Origin: Mytilus galloprovincialis
Taxonomy: Eukaryota > Mollusca > Bivalvia > Mytilida > Mytilidae
Length of the DNA: 64,000 bases
Direction of reading: 5' to 3'
Assembly (NCBI RefSeq): GCF_965363235.1
Contig: NC_134850.1
Coordinates: 32,080,102 to 32,144,101 of the forward strand
The position numbers were made by a program, and so were the translations under genes. Below the pieces are notes generated by a model. That model worked only from the letters and a program-made list of their open reading frames with translations, made no database searches and had not been told where the DNA came from. Positions 11,623 through 23,300 of the stretch are shown piece after piece (position 1 is the stretch's first letter; every line of letters starts with the position of its first letter).

Positions 11623-12345
11623 TCAAGAACACTGTCAAGATTGTAATTTGGTACGCTTCTAAAACTGAATATGATAGTGCCATCGGAAAAGGCAAGTTCA
11701 TGAAAGTCAATGAATATATAAACTAGTTTCTTTTTACAAAAGAACGCTGTAAAGATTATAATTAAACACGCTCTAAAATGAATGTGCTATTAAAAAAGAC
11801 AAGTTGATGAAAGTCGGTAATTATATTTACTTTTTACACAAAAACGCTGTCAAGATTGTAATTTAACACGCTTCTTAAACTGAACGGGAATTGTATTTAG
11901 TTGTACATGTAATTATCTTTAAATAAGCAATCAGTAACTGTGTGTACACTTATATCGTTGTTTTGTGTTTATTTTATGTAAGTTGTCTTTGTGTCTCGTA
12001 CCGATCTTTTGAGTTACACCAATTTAAAATATATGTGTATGTTATGCTGTTACACCAGTGTCAAGGTTAGTGGTAGGTTTGCTTACGCACACCCATATTT
12101 AATCACGACACTATCTTTATTTTCCTGCTATTTTTGTTTTCATTGGTTGTCGTTGTTTTATGTCTGTCATATTCTTGATATTCGTTTTTTGTAAACTGTT
12201 TTTTTTATAAATTAGGTCCGAGCTTTTCGTTGCCTAGGGGTTCAACAAATCTAGATGAAATAAAAAGAAAAGGAATATATCAATGATATGTTATGTGAAC
12301 ATAAATGTGCTTTCTAATGGACTGGGTTACGTTCAATATTGTTGC
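11623..12345. other. Tandem ~120-bp non-coding units and AT-rich DNA
   Basis: Around 7660-7800 and 11630-11900 the pattern 'aacgctgtcaagat(t)gta' followed by 'gatagtgccatcg(a)aaaa' repeats at about 110-120 bp. The LINE sits inside this small array. The same array without the LINE lies at 48840-49270. Confidence 0.65.
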
Positions 12346-12349
12346 AGAT

Positions 12350-12785
12350 ATATATAGTGTGTTTATTTACGTTTTTTGATTGAGTTAAGCCCTCCGATTG
12401 ATATTTATCGTGTGTTTTTTCTATGTTGTGATGTTATACTATTGTTTCAGAAAAGGGAGAAGGTTTTGTACCATTAAAACGTTTTATTCCGCTGCAAATG
12501 TTTGCACCTGTCCTAAGTCAGGAATCTGATGTACAGTAGTTGTCGTTTGTTTGTGTAATTTATACTTGTCTCTCGTTTCTCTTTTTTTATATAGTTTAGG
12601 CCGTTGGTTTTCCCGTTTGAATGGTTTTACACTAGTAAGTTTGGGGCCCTTTATAGCTTGTTATTCGGTGTGAGCCAAGGCTCCATGTTGAAGCCGTACA
12701 TTTACCTATAATGGTTTACTTTTATAAATTGCTATTTGAATGGAGAGTTGTCCCATTGGCAATCACACCACATCTTCCTATATCT
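12350..12785 (+). mobile_element. ~440-bp short interspersed element, left copy only
   Basis: It includes a 'ctaagtcaggaatctgatg' block, a pyrimidine-rich middle and a 3' part ending 'agagttgtcccattggcaat' then 'caccacatctt', which I recognise as a common mussel SINE/MITE-like tail. The right copy passes directly from 'attcaatattg' to 'agatatctaaatt' near 49745, so it is a post-duplication insertion. No coding capacity is seen. Related tails occur at 14515-14690 (reverse), 21290-21390, 22165-22310 (reverse) and 24170-24450. Confidence 0.75.
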
Positions 12786-14388
12786 ATAACCGCTTTGTCT
12801 GAGATATCTAAATTCGTTGAACGATTTGCTCCGAGGCTTTAATATTCAACTAACGTAGACGCCATTTTGGCTATCTAGATATATTTAGCAGAAAGCAAAA
12901 CGGACAACAGATATGTAACCATACGATAGGTAGATTAAAGTCCGCGATATCCTTTCGGATAGTGGGACTACAAAACCTGAGACGAACGTTTTGCATATTA
13001 TTGTAATTTGTCGGTCATTCGTATTGGTTCAGTAGTCGAAATCTACGTAGTCCTCCGAAGCAGCTAAATAAGATACTAAACGCACCCCTGGTGATACGCC
13101 CCTTAAAAAGGCATTCTGTTGCATAAACTGTATTATGACTGTAGTTGTTCACAAATCGTTGTCAATATAATTGAATTTGATGCGATTGTCTATAAAACCA
13201 GTTTTAATCTACCATTCTCTTCATTATAAATGCCTGTACCAAGTCAAGAATATGACAGTTCTTGTCCATTCGTTTGATGTGATTTATCTTTTGATTTTGC
13301 CAATTGATGAAGGACTTATGTTTTGAATTTTCCTCGGTGTTTTTTATTTTTATTTTACTTTTTGTGTATGTGTCTGTATCCGGGTATCGAGACCATTCTG
13401 GTGAATAAATGCAAAATCATTTACCTTCACCTTTCAACAAGATGTATGGATAACCACTGCCGATTCGTTTGGGAAATAAAATAAAATCGAAACATAATGT
13501 TGAGACTTGCAATCAGAAAGTCTATCTCGAGTTTGACAATAATCTCAAATGTCATTCTGTAGTAATAGGACTTCATAGAGGCATTTTTTTTTATAGATTT
13601 AGTCAGAACTAAAATAGTATAATATATGGCCATGAATGTAGCTTTGTGTCATAAAAAGAAGAGTAACTACTTACCCTTCAGGTGCACATCGGTTATAGAT
13701 TTTGCTCAATCTTTATTAAACAATTTTCAGTTTTGATATTGAGATTGGTTAACTACTTTCATCTGAATGTTTTACTCATATGTATTTGTTTAAATCTAAA
13801 TGAAGTATACTAAGCATTAAGTGTGGTGTACGTAATTTATACGTAGCAGTTTCATTAAACTCAATAAAATCAGAAGACACCAAAATATGATCTGACACAA
13901 TGTGTTTTATTATACAAGTAAGATGTTTCACTAGCTATAAAACCAGATTGAATTCCCCCTTATCTACAAAAAAAAAAAGCAAGAGCAACGCGAACCACTT
14001 AAAATAAATGCTAGCGGAGATGCAGATGCATCGGAAGTGTAAGCAGGTTCTGCTCCACATATGCATGTATCAACCGTAAAGATTGTTAACAAGTCTCGTG
14101 CGATGACATCAGTATTAAAGAACAGGATGGGATTGTAGTAATGTTAATTGCAACATTTACCAGGATATCTGTGATACAGATTTTTATAAGGATTTACAAT
14201 CTTGTGACGGCGCCCGTATAAATTTGAGGATTTTTTTTTTCGAGAAAGGACTTTGAAATTGTTTCGAAGATAACGAAAGGCAAAGGATTGTTGGAGATAA
14301 CATATTAGGTTTAATGTAGATATTAAGCTACATATTAGAAATATAAAATCGTTGCAGTTCAGTCATACTGTTGCCTCTTTGAATATGT
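12786..14388. other. Non-coding DNA 3' of KY-like copy 1
   Basis: It aligns with 49770-52400 at visibly lower identity than the gene core (a 120-bp sample at 12901 has about 17 differences). A dispersed repeat with an 'aatatgacagttcttgtcc' block lies at 13225-13350. A minus-strand ATTAAA at 14310-14315, about 75 nt past the stop of the long isoform, is a possible poly(A) signal. Confidence 0.5.
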
Positions 14389-17300
14389 CTATCTTTCTAA
14401 CGCATTCCATTCACTTATCAGCAATGTTACTATCTCGTTAACCTGTAATAAACAAATCATTTTATCACACATTCTCTAAAATGAAAATGTTTAGCCATGG
14501 CGTTGTCAACATAAAATAGAAGATATGGTATGAATGCCAATGAGACAACTCTCCGCAGGAGACCAATTGACACAGTTTTTTATAGGTCACCGTACGGCCT
14601 TCAACAATGAGCAGAGCTCATATCGTATAGTCAGCTATAAAAAGGCACGAAATGAAAAATGTAAAACAATTCAAACGAATAACTAGCGGCCTTTTTGTAC
14701 ATACAAAAAATAAACGATAAACAAATAACATACACATCAACAGTTTAATTTCGACTTATGCAGTTTAAATGTCCCTCTGGTATCTTTCGCACATCCTTAA
14801 TAACGTTAGAGCAAAAACGTTTTCAATGAAGGTAATTACGAATCTTACACATAAAACTTTTACATCTAACCTTAAAATTGCAAAAATAAAAGAAATATAA
14901 AGTTAAAATATATTTGTGATTGGTTGAGATGATATATATAGTTAAAGAAAAAAACTATTGATAGATAACGAACATATACTCTCTCCTAATTATATGAATT
15001 TGTCTTCCAGCTGTTTTGATTCGTGCATCATTAATGAGTCTTCTGTAGATGTATTGCTCGCTTGCATACAAATTATTGTAAGCATTGAATCGTTGAAGCA
15101 TTTTAAAAACTGGACTGATGCCTTTGCGGGTGCTTGATACGTCACTGAGCTTAAAGGTATAACACCATCTCAGTATGTGTTGAATTGAAATATTAATCAT
15201 AATATGTACATTCTCTATACATTTTCTGTATATAAAACAGGTAAATTTTTCGACAACTAAGGTCATTCTAACCCAAAATATTGGCTTAGCAGTTTTTCGC
15301 AAATTTTTTCGATTTTTGTTTTGTTTTTTAAACTCTATAACTTCTGTCTTTTTTCGCACGCCACTGATGAGTCGTATGTCGACTAAACGCATTTCGGCAG
15401 TACTCAATTATCCACATGAGATCAAACTAATCACCAAACGTTGAATTAATCAGTGAAATGGCAACAAAGCACGATGTTAAAGGATAAAGCTAGCTTCATT
15501 TCATGATAGATAAATCTGTTATCCAACCGTGCGTGTGCTTTGTCCTTTGGTCGAAATCACATCAAAATTTCTAATCTCTGTACAAGGCATGGTAAAAATA
15601 TTCAGCACAAACATTAACTACTTCTAATTTGATTACTTTCGACTTACGCATTTGAATATGTCTGATGCAATCTTTACTCGATGGTTAAATGTGAAATCTT
15701 CCATTAAATCCATTGTTCGTCTAATGTCTTCTGGTAAAAGAATAAAGCCGTGCTGCTTCAGCTCTTTTGAGAGTTCTTCAATCAACCAAACAGTATCCTG
15801 AAATGTTTTTTGAAAAAAAGCTAGAACACAACAAAACAGTTTGTTTTAAGTACAAGCTGTGTCAACTGAAGTTCGTCCCTGCTTTAACCTAAAGACAGTT
15901 CAATGTATATAAACTCATCATAGATACTAAGATTAAATTTTGTATTTACGCCAGACGCGCGTTTCGTCTACAACAGTTTTATTACGTTTGATTCTTTAAT
16001 ATGCTTCATCTATCAATCGCATGTACATATTTGTTAGACTGTGTATCAAATTGCCAGCTTTTCCGTTTCGCTCTGTAGGCTAAGAATACGTCTAACCAAG
16101 TATTGGTTTTTCAGAAGGTTTGATGTGCAAATATCTAAGACCGTATATTAGTTTTAGTACGAAATCTTTTTTAATAGAACAAATCAAAATAAACACTTGC
16201 ATAAGTTTTGTTTCTTATTTGTAAGTTTTGGGTATATGAAAATTTTCTTTCTTTTTTCCAATCTTGTCAATATAGCACAGGTATCAAGCCAGAGGATAAT
16301 ACTCTTCAGTCTATCTTTTTGTCGTTTTGATAATTTCCCGTTTGACATATATTTTAGGATGTCTGCTTGTCATGTTTTGGAATTTCTGTCAGATTTTCGG
16401 AATCCTCTGGTTTTATCCATTTGAATGCCTTCAAAAAATGTCCCCATGAACCCCAATTTTCTTTTTATAAATCTTTTACATGTATAATTATAAGTCATTT
16501 GTAAAGGTCTATCAAATTCTATTTTTTTAATTGTATTTGAGAACTTTAACTGGTCAATGATAAAGCTATGAAAAATCAAGAGAGACCATTTTCCCTCCAA
16601 ATATCCAATGGCTAATATCACGAAAAGAAGCACATTGATCCCTATATTTTTTTTTATTTTTTTTTATTTCTAAATTTATTCCCTATCAATACATACTAGT
16701 TTTATGAAAAGTTATTTATGTTGAAACTGAGCAACGAACATCCTTAATGAAGGATTTTAGCCGAAATTGAATTATTATACACCATGAGGTTGATGCCAGC
16801 AGAGTGAGTTTACTTTGAAACCACTATCTTCGGGTTTATTTATGCTTTGTTTGATACATTGTTAGTCGGCATTGTGTATTTGCAACTGTATTTTTCAATC
16901 AGTTTTTCTTTTAATTGATTAATCCTTTTTCATATTTTTCGCTGTTAATGATGGAGATTAATTTGTTTATCTAGGACACTATTTAGTTCTCATTTATATT
17001 GACTTTATGTAATTTGTTGGGGGGAATTTCCAGTTTGCTTTTCTGTCGCATGGACTTAATGAAAAATATGCTTTAGTTCATATCCTATATGACAGTTGGG
17101 TGTAAGCATGATTAATGTACCTCTGGGCAAAATTAAATGATTTCAGCAAACTTAAGTTTACGAATATTTAAGTCCTAAACTCGAGACTAGCAAAACATGT
17201 TGTAGTTACATTAAATCAACAAAATATCTAATCAACTGAAAAATAATTAGAACAAATTCCATCACTTACTAATTAAAAGCAATATTTTGTATTTCGTGAT

Positions 17301-20300
17301 TGTGTTTTGTTGATGAATAAAAGAAACACATGTATACATACCTTTTCCTTCTCATCTGACTTGCTGAACAATGTGAGCAGCAGATATACTGTTTGATTAA
17401 CTGCATTAGTTTTTTCGACTGTTACTTTGTTTACTGATTGTGGTCTGCTCACAGTTGCCCATGTTTCTGAGCTATCACCATGCTGTAGATAATAGATCAG
17501 TCTTTCAAGAAGATTTATAAGTCTATGTAGTCTTGCTTCATATTCCGACTGTCTTACTATGTTTGAATGATGCAGCCGTGGATCAACAGCCACTTTTCGA
17601 CCTCTGTGTAGTTTTTCTAAATAAATATACAATTGAATTAGCAGAGGAAGTTAGAGTAAATTCTTTTTAAAACTGGATTAATATGTGTCCTCTTTTATGT
17701 CAGTGTTGAATTTTTGGTTTAGGGTTATTCGACGTTATGTATTATTCAATATACATAGGTTAGTTTCAAGCACCTCAGATTAGAAATAAATAGAGTTCTA
17801 AATGTTCACAAAAGGCATCAAATTAATTTTGGTACCTTTATTTTGGATAGCATTGTATTGCAGTTACCGTGATAAAAAGAAAAAAAACGTAAAAACGGGA
17901 AGATAACAAAAATACCTAAATCCAAGGAAAATTAATATCGGAAAGTCCCTTATCAAATAGCAAATTCAAAGTTATCCTTGGTTGACCGACTGAATGATTA
18001 TTCTAAAAGCAATAAGATTTGTTGCCTTACATTGCTATTAAGAATGTGTTTGTGTAGCTTATTTGAAGTACACAAATCAAATTTAAAAAAACTTCCATTA
18101 CTTTGTTTAATGTTGAGAATTGCAGCTTTTCCTCTAGCTCTTTGAACATCTAGGTCGACCTCTGTTATTTTCTTGCTAGCACAGTCCTGAATACGGAATA
18201 ATATTTCGTTGACGTTCTTGCCTTCTATTGAAGCATTTAACATCTTTCGAGCAGCTCTGATACCACAGTTCTACAATTATAAAAAAACATATATTTATAT
18301 TAGATCAAAGCATCTATTGAATTCATTGTATCGATATTACCTGAATCTGTGATTTGAATGTTGAGTTCTATATTCTTTTTTATCCTACTTTAACCCTTGG
18401 CAAGAATTGAATGTTAAATTTCTTTATTTGGTCGACGGTTTCTAGAGAAAAATAGAGGAAGTAGTAAAAGCAATATCCGAAGCAAAATTGCAAAACAAGA
18501 AACAATAGAGAACACACTTCAACAACAATAATGTGTTGTATGCAGTACGGTCCAAAGAAATGTATTTATTCAAGAAAAAAAATGATTTTCATGGTTTTGT
18601 GTTAGAATTTAATGCAAAAGGCAATTACATTTTATGCTTTGAAAGTATCTTCATCAGTTAAGAGTATATATACCTCGTGCGATTCTTGCAAAGGAAGTTC
18701 GTCGTAGATCAACAGATAGTAACAGGCTGTTTTTGTCTCAGATTCTAAATATCCATTTGTTTCAGTGCAAATCTGCAAAATGTATTGTCCTGGTGATTCT
18801 GGTGGGAAAACGTCAATCACTACTTCTTTGTATGTTCTTCTTCGTATTAAACAACACTGGGTTAGTTCATTGATCACTTCGTAATCCTCCGAATGGTTTG
18901 ATGTTGCTTCTGAAGACAACACATTTGCTTTTATGGAAATCAGTTCAGACATTCTATTATCTATCCGAAATTTTATCTGGAAATGTCTGCTCAAATCGAT
19001 TTGCAGTATTCCAGATCTGTATGACGGATGAGATAGCCCAGAGAAGTACATGAAAGGACCAGGCCCCAGCCCAATAGCACCAGTGTTAATAGGAAGTGGC
19101 ATGGGTTCGGGATGACACACCTTGCAATCGATATCAACTGCGAGTATTTTTAGAAGAGGTTCACCATATTTACCGGCATAAAATACAAGTTTGTAGGTAC
19201 CAGTATAAGGAAACAGTACATCACATGTCCAGGTTGATTCGTTTCTGATAAGATAAACAAACTTTTGTAAGAAATTATCATTTTCAATTTTTATATCTAA
19301 GTCTGTTTCAACTAATTCTAAATTATACCAAAGTACCAATTCATATACGGATTCGTATGTTCCCATGAAACCAAGTGTAATTCTACCATCGTCACAGGTT
19401 ATTCGGTGGCTCAAATGAGTAGTAAGTTTTAGACCCGTTCTCCACCAAGGAGGAAAGAACATGTCTTGGTCTAAGAATTGTTCTTTTGTTATTGGTTCAA
19501 GAAGTAATTGCCATTTTTCATCATCAGGAAAGCATTCGTGAATAAAATGTTCTGGATTTGACAATACATAATGATCTAAGAATGTTTTCTTTAGAATCTC
19601 ATTCGTATCTGAATGGACTTCAGTATAAGATTTGACCATGTCTTTTGATATATTCCCTGATAGTGTTCGACATATGCGATATGGATGAACAAGCTGCCAC
19701 GTGTCTTTAATTAAAACTGCTACCCATGCGCATGGAAGTAATGTGCTTCCATCATCACTCCTGCAGACACCACTTATCTTGTCACATTTAATACCAGTAG
19801 CCCTGAAAAATGATACGGACTAAGCAAGGAAGACGAAATGTTTTTCTTTTATTTTTTTATTTACAGCTTGAAATTACGATTATTATTAATTTCATTCACA
19901 CAATGATGACGTAATTACACGCCTTACATACCGAAAAAAACTTACAAGAGATTTAAGAATAAATGTAAAAAATAATTGAATCTTTTTTTCTCTTTTCTAC
20001 CAATGAAATAGGTAACATTGCTTGATTAATGTTATAGGGAATGTATTTCACAGAAAAACCGAAATAACTGAAGCATTAAAAGAGAAACCGTAACGATATA
20101 TACCAATTGAATATTCGATCAACTGACATATACGTCGATGATCAGCTAACAAGGCAATCACAAAAATCGAACAAAAAGACAAAAAAAACAGTCAACAAAA
20201 ATACTGGTCATAAGATGTAAAAGCATAGTTAATGGTAACTTATCTTTCACCAGAAAAAAAATCAACTAAAAACCTAAAAAGGAAACCATTTAAAACATAT

Positions 20301-23300
20301 AAATGTGTATGTGAGACAGGTCCGATACTTCAGTATCAGAAACTTTCAGAAATGTTTACCAGATGAAACGCATCAAAGAATTATTTACGTTTGTTGGGTT
20401 AAATACCTGACTTTAATATTTTGCCAGTAAAATTTGAATGCACGAAATATGCACATGATGATCTTTTGTGGATTTTTACAAATATTCAGATAAAAAAGGA
20501 TAAAATCCTTAATGTTTTTTTAAATCGGTCAGATCATACAAACAGGGTATTAGGATTTGTACTGTGTTGTTTGAATGTTTTTGTTCGAATTTTATTAGCA
20601 CCGAATTTCAATTTTGATATAAAAAAAACTACTACCGTTGTTTTAATTGTCATATATATCTTAAACCATTCGAATCAAGTAAAATCTATAAATAATAAAT
20701 ATGTTATTTTAACATACCAGCATAATAAAATAAATATTGTGGTAAATGTAGTTTTATGTTGCCGTAACAGTCTAATTAATACATCCGGGGTTCTGCCTTG
20801 TCCTTCACCAGATCTGTATGACAGAGGAGAAGATGGAGGCTCTAAATCCTCAACTGTATCATGAGCCAATGCATCTGACAACCAAATAATAAAGGACCTG
20901 ATCAGCAGAATGTCACTGTCAGGGTGGTTGGGTATCGGTTCTTTTAGATAATCTCTCAGCTCTCTAAAACTGCTCAGTGCTACCCGTGGTACCTGAAATT
21001 ATTTTAAATCAAAATCGCCAATATCTTGTTCTGCACCCTTGTCAATCTTACCTACAAGCTGAGATATGAGATACTAGTAATATTGCAATTCTTTGTATTT
21101 TTAAATTGACAAAATTATATTTTGCACAACGTTTTCTGCACGTATGAAAGCATTATTACATTCTACATGTGCGTGTCCCAATTTATGTACCTATATTTCA
21201 ATGGTGATTTTTGTCGCAGTGTATCACATTTGCTTTTGCTTATTCTTTTTGTACATACATAAGACAGTTAGGTTCCTCGTTTGAATTATTTTACATTTTC
21301 ATTTTCTATGCGGCATGGGATTTTCTCATTGTTGAAGGCCTTACTGGGTCATCTATATAATTTGATCTCTGGTGGATAGTTGTCATAATTTCAGGATATC
21401 ATACTATTGTACATTCTTATTATCATATCACGCATAAAAAGCAATGTATGCAAATTTAAATCTACTGAATAGTTCACATTTCTGAAAGGTACAATGGTGT
21501 GTTAGATCGTTGCTGATGCACTGTTAATAATCATTCACTTTCATTCATCTATCGAATGACACAAAAACAAAATAATGATGCATGAATTATGTGAACAGTT
21601 TATGTTACCTTCGATGCGTTCTTCTCGATAAGGTCTATCAAATCAGTGTTCAGACCGTTATGGTTGGCTGCAATGACGTACTGTTCGCATAGAGCATTCC
21701 GGTACAAGACTCTTTTAACCACATTTCGCTTTGCTTGTCTTCGTTGAACTTGGTTTGTTGTTATGGGATTTGGTTCAAAGGAAAAATCTTGAGATGGAAG
21801 GATTTTGACCTAGGTGGAATAAAAAAATATGGTGTTAAAAGTTTTTGTACATTTCTATTTTTATTTTCGTTTTGTGATTCGTTGATATTCACCAACATAA
21901 GAAATAACTTTCCAAGTATGCACATCCAATGTACATGTTGAAATGCATTTAAACTAGACAAAGTGATGCCCCTGCACTCCATGCTGAAGTAAAATATTTT
22001 AATGAACAAAGTGAATTCGTCGGGGTTAAACATTTTTTGTGAGATTTCAACCTTCCCCTTATACCTCAAACCAATGTAGAATAAAGAAAACACACAAGCA
22101 ATACGCACAGTAAAACTAAGTTTGAAAGAAGCTTGAGTCCGATGTCAGAAACACTTTAAATATAAAAAAAAAAAGATGTGGTATAATTGCCTATGACACA
22201 ACTCTCCACAAAAGATCAGAATGACACAGAAATTAACAACTATAGGTCACCACAAGGCCTTCAACAATGAACAAAGCCATACAGCCCATACCCATTAAAG
22301 ACGGTTCATCAGTATCATTTTGAAAACATTTGTAGTGTTGTAATTTTGGCCTGCAAAAAAATGCAATCATTTCGCAGTTCGATATTTCCGAAAACAGCGT
22401 CAAAGTAAGAGATACAGATGACTGACTAATCAAGTTAGACGTGGCATTGGTGACAGGCCTTCCTTTTATGTATAACAAGTTTTAAAGAAATAAGAACTCA
22501 TATGTCTGCCTTATATTTATAAGACATACATGTAGTAGCATGAATGTTATAAACCTCACACAGAATATAGTGATTGATTGATTGTTGGTATCCTAACTCC
22601 AATGAAAAATATTCCAAACATGTTTAGATCGATAACAAATTAAAAACTAGATCTATCATTGCAAGTAATAGCAGGTGGCACCCAGCCCACATTGCAATTT
22701 AACTGCCACCACTTTAAAATCAGTCAAAGCACATAAATACATAACAAAGCATGGTATAAAGGTTGAGGATATTTGAACTGCAACATTAAAATGAGGGTAT
22801 ATCAGATTTTGCTGTTTCATAGGCCACCGTTTGGCCCCGGAAATAGTTGTTTTATTGCTTCTAAAAGTGTATATATCGTGGCACTATTTCTATACGAGTT
22901 CTTATTTTGTAAGCACGATAATGTTCCATTTTTATATCACTTCAAAATAGCAACAAAGGGCAGTTATTGAAGAATTGAATGGTTCTTATTGTAAATTCAT
23001 TGGAGTGAAAAAGCGTTGACCGAAGTACATTTTGTATGAAGTGCGGAAGCGCTTCATTCTAACAATGAGCGCAAGGTCAACGCTTTTACAACCCTATGAA
23101 ACTGCTAAAAGAATCATTTGATAATTAAAACTATATTTATAAGCTGTGATCAATAGAACATGATTTATTTTAGCCAATCAAAATTACGTTTTCATAATGA
23201 AACATACATCCAATGTTAGGTTGAAGACATTGATGTACGTATTTAAAAAGAGGATACATGAAAGAGAGAGAACATAACATTTTTTTTCTTTTGATAGTGT

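Noticed and set aside
8440-11726. Several plus-strand frames of 80-184 codons
   Set aside because: Shadows of the minus-strand LINE proteins, which carry clear reverse transcriptase and endonuclease motifs.
14955-15407. 150-codon minus-strand frame near the 3' end of KY-like copy 1
   Set aside because: The copy-2 counterpart (53105-53419) is shorter and shifted. The region lies in an intron and holds short repeats.
16370-16633. 87-codon minus-strand frame in the intron between exons 6 and 7, with a longer partner at 54488-54805
   Set aside because: The C-terminal half is similar in both copies, but neither has an ATG start and upstream frames differ. No splice sites fit the gene. Probably chance or an old repeat.
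18001-18033. GTAAGG donor after 'ILNSN' in exon 5 of copy 1
   Set aside because: Splicing from here to exon 6 gives the wrong phase and an early stop, and the site is changed in copy 2.
22773-22970. 65-codon plus-strand frame and its partner at 60969-61175
   Set aside because: The frames differ between copies over a 66-bp indel and lie in intron 1 on the opposite strand. No signal of a gene.
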